Positions 44,635-56,089 of a stretch of DNA of 64,000 nucleotides are shown one piece after another (position 1 is the first letter of the stretch; every line of letters starts with the position of its first letter). The stretch lies in assembly GCF_001729785.1 (NCBI RefSeq), contig NZ_CP017183.1, positions 434,001 to 498,000 on the forward strand, written 5' to 3'. Both the position numbers and the translations under genes were made by a program. The notes beneath the pieces were generated by a model, which saw only the letters and a program-made list of their open reading frames with translations, did not search any database and was not told the DNA's origin. The stretch is from Enterobacter hormaechei subsp. xiangfangensis (GTDB taxonomy: Bacteria > Pseudomonadota > Gammaproteobacteria > Enterobacterales > Enterobacteriaceae).

Positions 44635-45591
44635 ATGTGGAAGCGCTTACTTCTTGTTACAGCAGTTTCGGCAGCCATGTCGTCTATGGCGATGGCCGCA
44701 CCTTTAACCGTGGGATTTTCGCAGGTCGGATCTGAATCCGGCTGGCGCGCCGCTGAAACGAATGTGGCGAAAAGTGAGGCCGAAAAGCGCGGTATTACGC
44801 TGAAAATCGCCGATGGTCAGCAAAAGCAAGAGAACCAGATTAAAGCGGTGCGCTCGTTTATCGCTCAGGGCGTGGATGCCATCTTTATTGCCCCGGTTGT
44901 CGCTACGGGCTGGGAGCCGGTGCTGAAGGAAGCCAAAGATGCTGAAATTCCGGTCTTCCTGCTCGACCGTTCCATCGACGTAAAAGACAAATCTCTCTAT
45001 ATGACCACCGTCACCGCCGATAACGTGCTGGAAGGCAAACTGATTGGTGACTGGCTGGTGAAGCAGGTGGATGGCAAGCCGTGTAACGTGGTTGAGTTGC
45101 AGGGCACCGTCGGAGCGAGCGTGGCTATCGACCGTAAGAAAGGTTTCGCGGAGGCCATCGCCAAAGCACCAAACATCAAAATCATCCGTTCTCAGTCCGG
45201 CGACTTCACCCGCAGCAAGGGTAAAGAGGTCATGGAAAGCTTCATCAAGGCAGAAAATAACGGCAAAAATATTTGCATGGTTTACGCCCACAACGACGAC
45301 ATGGTGATCGGCGCCATCCAGGCCATCAAAGAAGCGGGCCTGAAGCCGGGCAAAGATATCCTCACCGGCTCGATCGACGGCGTACCGGACATCTACAAAG
45401 CAATGATTGACGGCGAAGCGAACGCCAGCGTGGAGCTGACGCCAAATATGGCGGGCCCGGCATTCGATGCGCTGGAGAAATTCAAGAAAGACGGCACCCA
45501 GCCTGAGAAGTTGACCATCACCAAATCCACGCTCTACCTGCCGGACACGGCGAAAGAAGAGTTAGAGAAGAAGAAAAATATGGGCTACTAA
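44635..45591 (+). CDS. ytfQ: Galactofuranose-binding protein YtfQ
   Basis: Periplasmic type-I sugar-binding protein for D-galactofuranose (and weakly galactopyranose), feeding the YtfR-YtfT-YjfF importer. Signal peptide at residues 1-22 (MWKRLLLVTAVSAAMSSMAM..). The 318 residues starting at ATG 44635 match E. coli; in-frame codons continue back to 44509 through the promoter region. Followed by an inverted repeat pair, then ytfR. Confidence 0.96.
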   Translation: MWKRLLLVTAVSAAMSSMAMAAPLTVGFSQVGSESGWRAAETNVAKSEAEKRGITLKIADGQQKQENQIKAVRSFIAQGVDAIFIAPVVATGWEPVLKEAKDAEIPVFLLDRSIDVKDKSLYMTTVTADNVLEGKLIGDWLVKQVDGKPCNVVELQGTVGASVAIDRKKGFAEAIAKAPNIKIIRSQSGDFTRSKGKEVMESFIKAENNGKNICMVYAHNDDMVIGAIQAIKEAGLKPGKDILTGSIDGVPDIYKAMIDGEANASVELTPNMAGPAFDALEKFKKDGTQPEKLTITKSTLYLPDTAKEELEKKKNMGY

Positions 45592-45598
45592 GCCCTCG

Positions 45599-45635
45599 CC
45601 CCCTCACCCTAGCCCTCTCCCCGGAGGGGAGAGGG
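45599..45635. repeat. ccctcaccc/ccctctcccc repeat, left unit of inverted pair
   Basis: ccccctcaccctagccctc then tccccggaggggagaggg, ending at 45635. With the unit at 45681 it forms a large inverted pair inside the ytfQ-ytfR gap. Confidence 0.85.
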
Positions 45636-45680
45636 AAAAGGGCGGGTTGGGCAGAAAATTAAAGATGGGCACGACATAGT

Positions 45681-45718
45681 CCCCTCTCCCCTCCGGGGAG
45701 AGGGTCAGGGTGAGGGGG
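45681..45718. repeat. ccctcaccc/ccctctcccc repeat, right unit of inverted pair
   Basis: cccctctcccctccggggag then agggtcagggtgaggggg; the near-exact reverse complement of 45599-45635. The last g is five bases before the ytfR start, so the repeat also supplies the ribosome-binding region (gagggggaaacc) of ytfR. Confidence 0.85.
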
Positions 45719-45723
45719 AAACC

Positions 45724-47226
<1,503 letters not shown>

Positions 47227-47239
47227 GGAGTCAAATGTG

Positions 47240-48262
47240 ATGTCCCGTTCTCTTTCGCAAACTGGCGAAGCGAAGCGCCGCTTCAGCTGGCCGACCGGCA
47301 CGCCGCAAATCGTGGCGCTGCTGCTGGTGCTGCTGGTGGATAGCCTGGTGGCTCCGCATTTTTTCCAGATCGTCGTGCAGGATGGCCGGCTGTTTGGTAG
47401 CCCGATCGACATCTTAAATCGTGCCGCGCCCGTGGCGCTGCTGGCGATTGGTATGACGCTGGTCATTGCCACTGGCGGGATCGACCTCTCCGTCGGTGCG
47501 GTAATGGCGATTGCGGGCGCCACCGCCGCCTCGATGACCGTCGCCGGGCACAGCCTGCCGGTGGTTCTGCTGGCCGCGCTGGGCTCCGGCGTGCTAGCCG
47601 GGCTATGGAACGGCATTCTGGTCGCGGTGCTCAAGATCCAGCCGTTTGTCGCGACGTTGATTTTGATGGTGGCCGGGCGCGGTGTGGCGCAGCTTATCAC
47701 CTCCGGTCAAATCGTCACCTTTAACTCCCCGAGCCTGGCGTGGATCGGCAGCGGTAATTTTCTGTTCTTCCCGACGCCGGTGATCGTCGCGTTGGTGACG
47801 CTGGTGGTGTTCTGGCTTTTCACCCGCAAAACGGCGCTCGGGATGTTCATCGAAGCGGTGGGGATTAACATTCGGGCCGCGAAAAACGCCGGGGTAAATA
47901 CGCGGCTGATGGTGATGCTGACTTACGTGCTGAGCGGCGTCTGTGCTGCGATTGCCGGGGTGATCGTGGCCGCCGATATTCGCGGAGCGGATGCCAATAA
48001 CGCCGGACTCTGGCTCGAGCTGGATGCGATCCTTGCGGTGGTTATCGGCGGTGGATCGCTGATGGGCGGACGTTTTAATCTGCTGCTCTCGGTGGTGGGG
48101 GCGTTGATTATTCAGGGTATGAATACCGGTATTTTGCTCTCCGGGTTCCAGCCGGAGCTGAATCAGGTCGTCAAAGCGGTCGTGGTGCTTATCGTGCTTA
48201 TCGTGCAGTCGCCGCGCTTTATCACTCTCATTAAGAGGTTCCGCGGTCATGATAAAACGTAA
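47240..48262 (+). CDS. ytfT: Galactofuranose ABC importer, permease YtfT
   Basis: Inner-membrane permease of the CUT2 family, 340 residues, about ten membrane segments. ATGGIDLSVGAVMAIAGATA is the family signature. AGGAG at 47226-47230 serves ATG 47240 or the adjacent in-frame GTG 47237, which I cannot choose between; an open frame runs back to 47210 inside ytfR. Its end overlaps yjfF by 14 bases. Confidence 0.95.
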   Translation: MSRSLSQTGEAKRRFSWPTGTPQIVALLLVLLVDSLVAPHFFQIVVQDGRLFGSPIDILNRAAPVALLAIGMTLVIATGGIDLSVGAVMAIAGATAASMTVAGHSLPVVLLAALGSGVLAGLWNGILVAVLKIQPFVATLILMVAGRGVAQLITSGQIVTFNSPSLAWIGSGNFLFFPTPVIVALVTLVVFWLFTRKTALGMFIEAVGINIRAAKNAGVNTRLMVMLTYVLSGVCAAIAGVIVAADIRGADANNAGLWLELDAILAVVIGGGSLMGGRFNLLLSVVGALIIQGMNTGILLSGFQPELNQVVKAVVVLIVLIVQSPRFITLIKRFRGHDKT

Positions 48263-49250
48263 TTTGCCGTTAATGATCACGCTGGGCGTGTTCGTGCTGG
48301 GATACCTTTACTGCCTGACCCAGTTCCCGGGCTTCGCCTCCACGCGGGTGATTTGCAACATCCTGACCGACAATGCCTTTTTAGGCATTATCGCCGTCGG
48401 CATGACGTTTGTGATCCTCTCCGGCGGGATCGATCTCTCCGTTGGGTCGGTGATCGCCTTTACCGGCGTGTTCCTTGCCAAGGCGATTGGCTTTTGGGGC
48501 ATTTCGCCGCTGCTGGCTTTTCCGCTGGTGCTGGTCATGGGCTGCGCGTTCGGCGCCTTTATGGGGCTTTTGATCGATGCGCTGAAAATCCCGGCCTTTA
48601 TTATCACCCTCGCCGGGATGTTCTTCCTGCGCGGCGTGAGCTATCTGGTGTCGGAGGAGTCAATTCCGATAAACCACCCGATCTACGACACGCTCTCCAG
48701 CCTGGCGTGGAAAATCCCCGGCGGGGGGCGCCTGAGCGCAATGGGGCTGCTGATGCTGGGCGTGGTGGTGATCGGGATCTTCCTCGCCCACCGTACCCGG
48801 TTTGGTAACCAGGTTTATGCCATTGGCGGCAGCGCCACGTCCGCGAACCTGATGGGAATTTCCACGCGCAGCACGACTATCCGCATCTACATGCTTTCGA
48901 CCGGGCTGGCCACGCTCGCGGGGATTGTATTCTCGGTTTATACCCAGGCAGGCTATGCCCTGGCGGGGGTGGGCGTTGAGCTGGACGCCATTGCCTCGGT
49001 GGTGATTGGCGGTACGCTGCTCAGCGGCGGGGTGGGGACGGTGCTCGGCACGCTGTTTGGCGTGGCGATCCAGGGGTTGATTCAGACCTATATCAACTTC
49101 GACGGCACGCTCAGCTCCTGGTGGACCAAAATTGCCATCGGCATTCTGTTGTTTATTTTCATCGCGCTCCAGCGCGGCCTGACGGTGCTGTGGGAGAACC
49201 GCCAGAGCTCGCCTGTTACCCGGGTGAATACCTCTGTAACAGGGCGATAA
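48249..49250 (+). CDS. yjfF: Galactofuranose ABC importer, permease YjfF
   Basis: Second CUT2 permease, pairing with YtfT. 333 residues; the repeated family signature SGGIDLSVGSVIAFTGVFL and the closing IGILLFIFIALQRG match E. coli YjfF. ATG 48249 lies 14 bases inside ytfT, so translation is probably coupled. Last gene of ytfQRT-yjfF; no clear hairpin follows before the next promoter. Confidence 0.96.
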   Translation: MIKRNLPLMITLGVFVLGYLYCLTQFPGFASTRVICNILTDNAFLGIIAVGMTFVILSGGIDLSVGSVIAFTGVFLAKAIGFWGISPLLAFPLVLVMGCAFGAFMGLLIDALKIPAFIITLAGMFFLRGVSYLVSEESIPINHPIYDTLSSLAWKIPGGGRLSAMGLLMLGVVVIGIFLAHRTRFGNQVYAIGGSATSANLMGISTRSTTIRIYMLSTGLATLAGIVFSVYTQAGYALAGVGVELDAIASVVIGGTLLSGGVGTVLGTLFGVAIQGLIQTYINFDGTLSSWWTKIAIGILLFIFIALQRGLTVLWENRQSSPVTRVNTSVTGR

Positions 49251-49272
49251 CATGCTGAAATTGCTTAAACTC

Positions 49273-49299
49273 TAAACATTTTCCGGTAGCGGCCGATAC
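49273..49299 (+). promoter_or_regulatory. Candidate sigma-28 (FliA) promoter for the chemoreceptor at 49344
   Basis: TAAACATT, 11 bases, GCCGATAC: six of eight and seven of eight matches to the FliA consensus with exact spacing, 44 bases before the ATG and 22 bases after the yjfF stop. Confidence 0.8.
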
Positions 49300-49343
49300 T
49301 CTTTTTTTATGCCCAGAAATATCTCGCTACCGGAAATAACATC

Positions 49344-50912
49344 ATGCTTAAAACGCTATCGATTCGTACCGGCTTGCTCTCTTTACTGGCCGTTATGACC
49401 CTTCTGCTGCTGATTGTCAGCGGCATCGGCATTTATGCCCTTACACAAAGTTCCGCTTCTCTCCAGCGCATCAATCATCTTCAGGGTGAACAGATGGTGC
49501 AACTGAATGCCGGCTATACGCTGATCCTGCGCGCGCGTAACGAAGCGGGGCAGGCCGTCCGCATGATGGAGGTCGGCCTGCTGGACGATGCGGCCAGGGC
49601 GGTCAAAACCATTAACCAGGAAGTGGCGCTGGCACAGAAAATGCTGAAGGACGTGATCGGCAGCGGCGTGGCGGATGAGCAGGGGCAAAAGCTGCTGGAT
49701 AACGTCGCCGCGAGCCTGGCGGTGTACAACCAGCAGGGTATCAGCCCGATGCTGAAAGCCCTGAACGAGCAAAGCGCGGACAGCTATTACGATCTGCTGG
49801 AAAACAAGCTGGTCCCGGTGGCGAAGCAGTTTGATAACGATATGCAGGCGTTCCAGGCATGGAGCGAGGCGCGCGGCAAAGCGGAGGTGAGCGCCGTGCA
49901 GGCGAGTAAAACCCGCGTGCTGATCCTGATTATCGTCGCGGCGCTGCTGACGGCTGGCATTATCGTGCTGGCCTGGCTGGTTCTGCGCCATATGCTGCTC
50001 AAGCCGCTTTCAGCCTCGATTGCCCAGCTGGAACATGTGGCGGCCGGGGATTTAACCCATACCCTGAACGCGCCGGCGAGCCAGGAATTTAATCGCCTTA
50101 ACGCGGCGATCGAAGGGATGCGCCAGTCGCTGATGGACTCCGTTCTGCGGGTGCGTGACGCCAGCTCGCAGATTGATACCGGCAGCCGCGAGCTGACGGC
50201 CGGGAATATGAACCTGGCTCAGCGCACGGAATCCACCGCCACCTCGCTGGAGCAGACGGCCGCCAGCATGGAAGAGATCACCGCCACGGTGAAACTTAAC
50301 GCCGATAACGCCGAGCAGGCGCACCAACTGGCGAAGTCGGTCTCCGATACCGCCGATCACGGCAGCGAAATGGTCTGCTATGTCATTGAGAAGATGCGCG
50401 ACATCTCCGGCAGCTCGGCACGCATCGCCGATATCCTGAGCGTCATCGACGGCATTGCCTTCCAGACCAATATTCTGGCGCTGAACGCCTCCGTTGAAGC
50501 GGCGCGTGCGGGTGAGCAGGGGCGAGGTTTTGCGGTCGTGGCGGGTGAGGTGCGTAATCTCGCCAGCCGCAGTGCTGATGCGGCGAAAGAGATCCGCTCG
50601 CTTATCAGCGATTCGCAAACCCACGTGAACGAGGGCAGCGAGCTGGCGCAGCAGGCCGGTGAGACGATGGACGAGATCGCCACCGAAGTACTGCGTATGA
50701 CCAAACTGATGCGTGAAATTGCGACGGCCTCTCAGGAGCAAAGCCGCGGTATTGAGCAGGTGAATATCGCTGTCAATCAGATGGATGAAACGGCGCAGCA
50801 AAATGCGGCGCTGGTCCAGCAATCATCTGCGGCAACACGTTCCCTGGAGGAGCAGTCTCGCGAGCTGATGGAAGCGATGGCCTCCTTCAAATTGACGACG
50901 CAAACGGCATGA
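49344..50912 (+). CDS. Methyl-accepting chemotaxis protein, four-helix sensor
   Basis: Chemoreceptor of 522 residues: helix 1 at about 12-34, periplasmic four-helix (TarH-like) sensor, helix 2 at about 193-215, HAMP, and a signalling coiled coil with the invariant [20 protein letters not shown] tip. The sensor does not keep the R64/N68/R69/R73 amino-acid set of Tsr, and the protein stops at ASFKLTTQTA without a CheR/CheB tether pentapeptide, so ligand and adaptation differ from the receptor at 26286. Inserted between yjfF and fbp, where E. coli has none. FliA-like promoter at 49273. Confidence 0.94.
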   Translation: MLKTLSIRTGLLSLLAVMTLLLLIVSGIGIYALTQSSASLQRINHLQGEQMVQLNAGYTLILRARNEAGQAVRMMEVGLLDDAARAVKTINQEVALAQKMLKDVIGSGVADEQGQKLLDNVAASLAVYNQQGISPMLKALNEQSADSYYDLLENKLVPVAKQFDNDMQAFQAWSEARGKAEVSAVQASKTRVLILIIVAALLTAGIIVLAWLVLRHMLLKPLSASIAQLEHVAAGDLTHTLNAPASQEFNRLNAAIEGMRQSLMDSVLRVRDASSQIDTGSRELTAGNMNLAQRTESTATSLEQTAASMEEITATVKLNADNAEQAHQLAKSVSDTADHGSEMVCYVIEKMRDISGSSARIADILSVIDGIAFQTNILALNASVEAARAGEQGRGFAVVAGEVRNLASRSADAAKEIRSLISDSQTHVNEGSELAQQAGETMDEIATEVLRMTKLMREIATASQEQSRGIEQVNIAVNQMDETAQQNAALVQQSSAATRSLEEQSRELMEAMASFKLTTQTA

Positions 50913-50937
50913 CGAAAAAAAGGGGAGCCTGACGGGC

Positions 50938-50966
50938 TCCCCTTTTCGTGCGTTACGCGTCCGGGA
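50938..50966. terminator. Bidirectional terminator between chemoreceptor and fbp
   Basis: AAAAGGGGAGCC-tgacg-GGCTCCCCTTTT: a perfect 12-base stem whose arms are A and T runs, so it can end transcripts from both sides. It overlaps the last codons of fbp (stop at 50953-50955). Confidence 0.9.
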
Positions 50967-51951
50967 ATTCGCGGATCATGCGTTCAACGTCATCCACCAT
51001 ATGGCGGTTGCCGACGAAGAAGGAACGGCGCTGGTGCAGGCTTTCTGGCACGATATCCAGAATACGCTCTTTACCGTCGCTCGCCTTGCCGCCTGCCTGT
51101 TCGGCCAGGAACGCCATTGGGTTGCACTCGTACAGCAGACGCAGTTTTCCGTCCGGGTGGCTGGCGGTGCTTGGGTAGAGGTAAATACCGCCCTTCAGCA
51201 GGTTACGGTGGAAATCCGCCACCAGCGAGCCGATATAGCGTGAGGTGTACGGGCGCTGGGTGGCTTTATCCTCTTCCTGGCAGAATTTGATGTACTTCTT
51301 CACGCCGTTCGGGAATTTGATGTAGTTGCCTTCGTTGATGGAGTAGGTGTTGCCCTTCTCCGGGAAGCGCATACGCTCCTGGCACAGGCAGAACACGCCC
51401 AGGGACGGATCGTAGGTAAAGGCGTGTACGCCGCAGCCGGTGGTGTACACCAGCATGGTGGACGAGCCATACACCACATAACCGGCAGCAACCTGTTTAC
51501 TGCCCGGTTGCAGGAAGTCTTCTTCCGTCACCGGCGTGCCAACCGGCGTGACGCGACGGTAGATGGAGAAAATGGTACCGACAGAAACGTTAACGTCGAT
51601 GTTGGAGGAGCCGTCCAGCGGATCCATCAGAACAACGTATTTCGCGTGTTCACACCCTTCGAATACGACGATCTCATCTTCTTCTTCAGAGGCGATACCC
51701 GCAACGATGTCGCGCGCGCGCAGTGCAGCTTTCAGTTTTTCATTGGCGAACAGGTCGAGTTTCTGCTGAACCTCACCCTGAACGTTCTCGGCACCGCTGG
51801 CACCCAGGATATCGACCAGACCGGCCTTGTTGATATCGCGGTGGATGATCTTAGCGCCCAGCTTTATTGCCGACAGCAAAGCAGTGAGCTCACCCGTAGC
51901 ATGAGAGAACTCGTGCTGCTTCTCGACAATAAATTCACCTAACGTTTTCAT
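50953..51951 (-). CDS. fbp: Fructose-1,6-bisphosphatase class I
   Basis: Gluconeogenic phosphatase removing the 1-phosphate of fructose 1,6-bisphosphate, inhibited by [23 protein letters not shown] (about 117-136) is the metal/phosphate motif; [20 protein letters not shown] and [10 protein letters not shown] lie in the sugar-binding half. 332 residues, E. coli length. Convergent with the inserted chemoreceptor, sharing its terminator. Confidence 0.97.
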   Translation of the reverse strand: MKTLGEFIVEKQHEFSHATGELTALLSAIKLGAKIIHRDINKAGLVDILGASGAENVQGEVQQKLDLFANEKLKAALRARDIVAGIASEEEDEIVVFEGCEHAKYVVLMDPLDGSSNIDVNVSVGTIFSIYRRVTPVGTPVTEEDFLQPGSKQVAAGYVVYGSSTMLVYTTGCGVHAFTYDPSLGVFCLCQERMRFPEKGNTYSINEGNYIKFPNGVKKYIKFCQEEDKATQRPYTSRYIGSLVADFHRNLLKGGIYLYPSTASHPDGKLRLLYECNPMAFLAEQAGGKASDGKERILDIVPESLHQRRSFFVGNRHMVDDVERMIREFPDA

Positions 51952-52130
51952 AACACTTTCCCTGCATCTTATGTTGAGTAAAGCGGTTGATGTCCAACAA
52001 TCTTAACAAACATTCAAATATTAGCGCAGAGGTGAATCGCGCCAGCAAAATACGGATTTACCTGAAATGCGTTTCACAGCCGCTGACATGTGAGTAAAAT
52101 GTGCGCCACATTGAAGAAGGATAGTGACGT

Positions 52131-53504
52131 ATGCGCATTCATATATTGGGGATTTGTGGCACTTTCATGGGCGGACTGGCAATGCTGGCGCGCTCGCTGG
52201 GCCATGAAGTGACAGGTTCGGACGCCAATGTGTATCCGCCGATGAGCACGCTGCTCGAGAAGCAGGGAATTTCTCTGATTCAGGGATACGACGCCAGCCA
52301 GCTGGAGCCGCAGCCGGATCTGGTGATCGTGGGTAACGCCATGACCCGTGGGAATCCATGCGTTGAAGCGGTGCTGGAACGCAATATCCCGTACATGTCT
52401 GGCCCGCAGTGGCTGCATGATTTTGTCCTGCGCGACCGCTGGGTTGTCGCCGTTGCCGGGACGCATGGCAAAACCACCACCGCCGGTATGGCGACCTGGA
52501 TCCTCGAAGCCTGCGGCTACAAGCCGGGCTTCGTGATCGGCGGCGTACCGGGCAATTTCGACGTCTCCGCGCGTCTGGGCGACAGCCCGTTCTTTGTGAT
52601 TGAAGCGGATGAATACGACTGCGCGTTCTTCGACAAGCGCTCCAAGTTCGTGCATTACTGCCCACGCACGCTGATCCTCAACAACCTTGAGTTCGATCAC
52701 GCGGATATCTTTGACGACCTGAAAGCGATTCAGAAACAGTTCCACCATCTGGTGCGCATTGTTCCGGGTCAGGGCCGCATTATCCTGCCGGAGAACGACA
52801 TCAACCTGAAGCAGACCCTGGCGATGGGGTGCTGGAGCGAGCAGGAGCTGGTGGGCGAGCAGGGGCACTGGCAGGCGAAAAAGCTCAACGCGGATGCCTC
52901 CGAATGGGAAGTGCTGCTCGACGGTGAGAAAGTGGGCGAGGTGAAGTGGGGCCTGGTGGGCGAGCACAACATGCACAACGGCCTGATGGCGATCGCCGCG
53001 GCGCGTCACGTTGGCGTACTGCCTGCGGATGCCGCCAATGCGCTGGGCACGTTTATCAACGCCCGTCGCCGTCTGGAGCTGCGTGGCGAAGCCCACGGTG
53101 TGACGGTGTATGACGATTTCGCGCACCACCCAACGGCCATTCTGGCGACGCTTGCCGCATTGCGTGGCAAAGTTGGCGGCACCGCGCGCATTCTGGCCGT
53201 ACTGGAACCGCGTTCGAACACCATGAAAATGGGCATCTGCAAAGACGATCTCGCGCCGTCCTTAGGGCGTGCCGACGAAGTCTTCCTGCTGCAACCGCAG
53301 CATATTCCGTGGCAGGTGGCCGAAGTGGCCGACGCCTGCATTCAGCCAGCGCACTGGAGTGCGGACGTGGATGTCTTAGCGGATATGGTGGTGAAAGCCG
53401 CACAGCCTGGCGATCACATTCTGGTGATGAGCAACGGCGGGTTTGGCGGGATCCATCAGAAGCTGCTGGACGGTCTGGCGAAGAAAGCCGCGGCCGCAGA
53501 GTAA
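52131..53504 (+). CDS. mpl: UDP-MurNAc:tripeptide ligase Mpl (murein peptide recycling)
   Basis: Recycling ligase that joins the murein tripeptide L-Ala-D-Glu-mDAP to UDP-N-acetylmuramate. Mur-ligase fold: MRIHILGICGTFMGGLAMLA is the Rossmann start, AVAGTHGKTTTAGMATWIL (about 108-126) the ATP loop, and VYDDFAHHPTAI the C-terminal histidine region. 457 residues as in E. coli. Divergent from fbp and convergent with yjgA. Confidence 0.96.
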   Translation: MRIHILGICGTFMGGLAMLARSLGHEVTGSDANVYPPMSTLLEKQGISLIQGYDASQLEPQPDLVIVGNAMTRGNPCVEAVLERNIPYMSGPQWLHDFVLRDRWVVAVAGTHGKTTTAGMATWILEACGYKPGFVIGGVPGNFDVSARLGDSPFFVIEADEYDCAFFDKRSKFVHYCPRTLILNNLEFDHADIFDDLKAIQKQFHHLVRIVPGQGRIILPENDINLKQTLAMGCWSEQELVGEQGHWQAKKLNADASEWEVLLDGEKVGEVKWGLVGEHNMHNGLMAIAAARHVGVLPADAANALGTFINARRRLELRGEAHGVTVYDDFAHHPTAILATLAALRGKVGGTARILAVLEPRSNTMKMGICKDDLAPSLGRADEVFLLQPQHIPWQVAEVADACIQPAHWSADVDVLADMVVKAAQPGDHILVMSNGGFGGIHQKLLDGLAKKAAAAE

Positions 53505-53511
53505 AAAAAGA

Positions 53512-53539
53512 CCCGGTGGCGCTAGCGCTTACCGGGCCT
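53512..53539. repeat. REP element after mpl
   Basis: cccggtggcgctagcgcttaccggg palindrome, 8 bases after the mpl stop; next to a unit of the second repeat family (53552). Confidence 0.8.
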
Positions 53540-53551
53540 ACATTATCTCTT

Positions 53552-53589
53552 CTCCCTCTCCCCTTTGGAGAGAGGGCTGGGGTGAGGGG
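53552..53589. repeat. ccctcaccc/ccctctcccc repeat before the yjgA stop
   Basis: ctccctctcccctttggaga then gagggctggggtgagggg, a single unit in inverse orientation, next to the yjgA stop codon (53591). REP and this family lie side by side only here in the window. Confidence 0.8.
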
Positions 53590-53590
53590 T

Positions 53591-54142
53591 TTACTCTTCG
53601 TTCTCAGACAGCTCGCGCAGATACTGGAAAATCAGACGCGCTGACTTCGGCGGCTTATTCCCTTCTTTCTCTTTCTTCGCGTTACGGATCAAAGAACGCA
53701 GCTGCTGGCGGTCGGCATTCGGCCACAGGTTCAGCACTTCAGGTACCGCGTCATCACCTTGCTCGATAAGACGGTCGCGGATCTGCTCCAGCTTATGGAA
53801 CAGCGCAACCTGCTGGTTGTGGCGGTTCTTCAGTTTATCCAGCGCCTGACGGATCGGCTCAACATCGCGCTGACGCAGCAGTTTCCCGATAAGCTGAAGC
53901 TGGCGGCGACGCCCTTCTTTCTTGATTTTCTGTGCCAGTTCAATGGCATCACGCAGATCCTGGTCGAGCGGGATCTTATCCAGCGCGTTTTTACCCAGTT
54001 CTACCATTTCTGCGCCAAGCTGTTTTAACTCTTCGGCGTCACGTTTAATTTCACTTTTACTGACCCAGATGATCTCATCATCTTCGTCTTCGATGTCATC
54101 ACCGGGAACGTCGTCGAGCCAGTCTTCGGGCTGCTTAGTCAT
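53591..54142 (-). CDS. yjgA: Ribosome-associated protein DarP (YjgA)
   Basis: 183-residue highly charged protein of the DUF615 family that binds the late 50S precursor and aids its maturation. Mostly helical; [21 protein letters not shown] near the start and the [20 protein letters not shown] end are family landmarks. Divergent from pmbA. Confidence 0.95.
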   Translation of the reverse strand: MTKQPEDWLDDVPGDDIEDEDDEIIWVSKSEIKRDAEELKQLGAEMVELGKNALDKIPLDQDLRDAIELAQKIKKEGRRRQLQLIGKLLRQRDVEPIRQALDKLKNRHNQQVALFHKLEQIRDRLIEQGDDAVPEVLNLWPNADRQQLRSLIRNAKKEKEGNKPPKSARLIFQYLRELSENEE

Positions 54143-54237
54143 GTCAGGCTCCTTAAAAAAAGAGGCTAATGTTACCAGTTAAGACGCGCACTGAAAAACG
54201 GTTCTCTGTTAGACTTCACTTAACTCTCTCTTACAGT

Positions 54238-55590
54238 ATGGCATTTGCGATGAAAGTAACCTCACAAGTTGAAGCGCAGCGTAAGATTCTGGAAGAAGCC
54301 GTCTCCACCGCGCTGACGCTCGCTTCAGGTAAATCAGATGGCGCCGAAGTGGCGGTCAGCAAAACCACCGGCATTAGCGTGAGCACCCGCTATGGCGAAG
54401 TGGAGAATGTAGAATTTAATAGCGATGGCGCGCTGGGGATCACCGTGTATCACCAGAATCGCAAAGGCAGCGCGTCGTCTACCGATCTCAGCCCGGATGC
54501 CATCGCCCGTACGGTGCAGGCGGCGCTGGATATCGCGCGTTACACCTCCCCGGATCCTTACGCTGGCGTGGCCGATAAAGAGCTGCTGGCGTTTGACGCG
54601 CCGGATCTCGATCTGTTCCATCCCGCGGAAGTGACGCCGGACGAAGCCATTGAGCTGGCCGCGCGAGCCGAGCAGGCTTCTTTGCAGGCTGACAAACGCA
54701 TCACCAATACCGAAGGCGGCAGCTTTAACAGCCACTACGGCATCAAAGTGTTTGGTAACTCCCATGGCATGTTGCAGGGGTACTGCTCAACCCGCCACTC
54801 GCTTTCCAGTTGCGTCATCGCCGAAGAAAACGGCGACATGGAGCGCGACTACGCCTATACCATTGGCCGCGCGCTGGGGGATTTGCAGTCTCCGGAGTGG
54901 GTGGGTAAAGCGTGCGCCGAACGCACGCTGTCTCGCCTGTCGCCGCGCAAGCTCTCCACCATGAAAGCCCCGGTGATTTTTGCCAACGAAGTGGCGACCG
55001 GTCTGTTTGGCCATCTGGTAGGCGCTATCGCGGGCGGTTCGGTGTACCGTAAATCGACCTTCCTGCTCGACTCGCTGGGCAAGCAGATCCTGCCGGAATG
55101 GCTGACCATCGAAGAGCACCCACACCTGCTGAAAGGGCTGGCCTCCACGCCGTTCGACAGCGAAGGCGTACGCACGGAACGCCGGGATATCGTGAAAGAC
55201 GGCATTCTGACCCAGTGGCTGCTGACCAACTACTCTGCGCGTAAGCTGGGGCTGAAAAGCACCGGGCACGCGGGTGGCATCCACAACTGGCGCATTGCCG
55301 GACAGGGCCTGAATTTTGAACAGATGCTGAAAGAGATGGGCACCGGCCTGGTGGTCACCGAGCTGATGGGGCAGGGCGTGAGCGGTATCACCGGCGATTA
55401 CTCTCGCGGTGCAGCGGGCTTCTGGGTCGAAAACGGTGAAATTCAGTATCCGGTGAGCGAAATCACCATCGCCGGCAACCTCAAGGACATGTGGCGCAAT
55501 ATTGTTACGGTCGGTAACGATATTGAAACACGCAGCAATATTCAGTGTGGTTCTGTATTACTGCCGGAGATGAAAATCGCCGGGCAATAA
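54238..55590 (+). CDS. pmbA: Metalloprotease subunit TldE (PmbA)
   Basis: Partner of TldD in the heterodimeric protease that matures microcin B17 and degrades CcdA. 450 residues from ATG 54238 ([16 protein letters not shown]), as in E. coli; frame is open back to 54169 but upstream codons run through the promoter. TldE lacks the zinc HEXXXH of TldD, as expected. [20 protein letters not shown] is the conserved C-terminal stretch. Followed by cybC. Confidence 0.96.
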   Translation: MAFAMKVTSQVEAQRKILEEAVSTALTLASGKSDGAEVAVSKTTGISVSTRYGEVENVEFNSDGALGITVYHQNRKGSASSTDLSPDAIARTVQAALDIARYTSPDPYAGVADKELLAFDAPDLDLFHPAEVTPDEAIELAARAEQASLQADKRITNTEGGSFNSHYGIKVFGNSHGMLQGYCSTRHSLSSCVIAEENGDMERDYAYTIGRALGDLQSPEWVGKACAERTLSRLSPRKLSTMKAPVIFANEVATGLFGHLVGAIAGGSVYRKSTFLLDSLGKQILPEWLTIEEHPHLLKGLASTPFDSEGVRTERRDIVKDGILTQWLLTNYSARKLGLKSTGHAGGIHNWRIAGQGLNFEQMLKEMGTGLVVTELMGQGVSGITGDYSRGAAGFWVENGEIQYPVSEITIAGNLKDMWRNIVTVGNDIETRSNIQCGSVLLPEMKIAGQ

Positions 55591-55632
55591 TCCCCTTAAA
55601 AGCGTGATTAATAATAAAAAAGGAAGTGAGCA

Positions 55633-56019
55633 ATGCGTAAACACCTGTTAGCGATCGTCGCGGCTTCAACGCTGGTTCTTGGCTCGTCTGCGTTTGCTGC
55701 CGATCTCGAAGACAACATGGACATCCTCAGTGAAAACCTGAAGGTGGTGCAGAAAACGGACAATGCGGCGGACATGAAAGACGCATTGACTAAAATGCGT
55801 GAAGCCGCGCTGGATGCGCAAAAAGCGACGCCGCCGAAGCTGGAAAGCAAAGCGGCAGACAGCGCCGAGATGAAAGACTACCGCCACGGTTTTGACGTGC
55901 TGCTCGGCCAGATTGACGGCGCGTTGAAGCTGGCGAACGAAGGCAAAGTGAAGGAAGCCCAGGCGGTAGCCGATCAGTTTGTCGCGACCCGCAACACGTA
56001 CCACAAAAAGTATCGTTAA
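55633..56019 (+). CDS. cybC: Soluble cytochrome b562
   Basis: Periplasmic four-helix haem protein of unknown electron partner. Signal peptide at residues 1-22 ([20 protein letters not shown]..), then mature ADLEDNM whose Met7 is one axial haem ligand; the other, His102, is in [10 protein letters not shown] at the end. 128 residues. It is intact here, in contrast to the truncated, often non-functional copy in some E. coli K-12 strains. A divergence from E. coli gene order starts right after it. Confidence 0.95.
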   Translation: MRKHLLAIVAASTLVLGSSAFAADLEDNMDILSENLKVVQKTDNAADMKDALTKMREAALDAQKATPPKLESKAADSAEMKDYRHGFDVLLGQIDGALKLANEGKVKEAQAVADQFVATRNTYHKKYR

Positions 56020-56089
56020 TTGGGTGCCTGAGCTGTACGTCCTCTCCCCGTATGCGGAGGCGCATGATGCGCCCCCGCATCGTTGCTCC

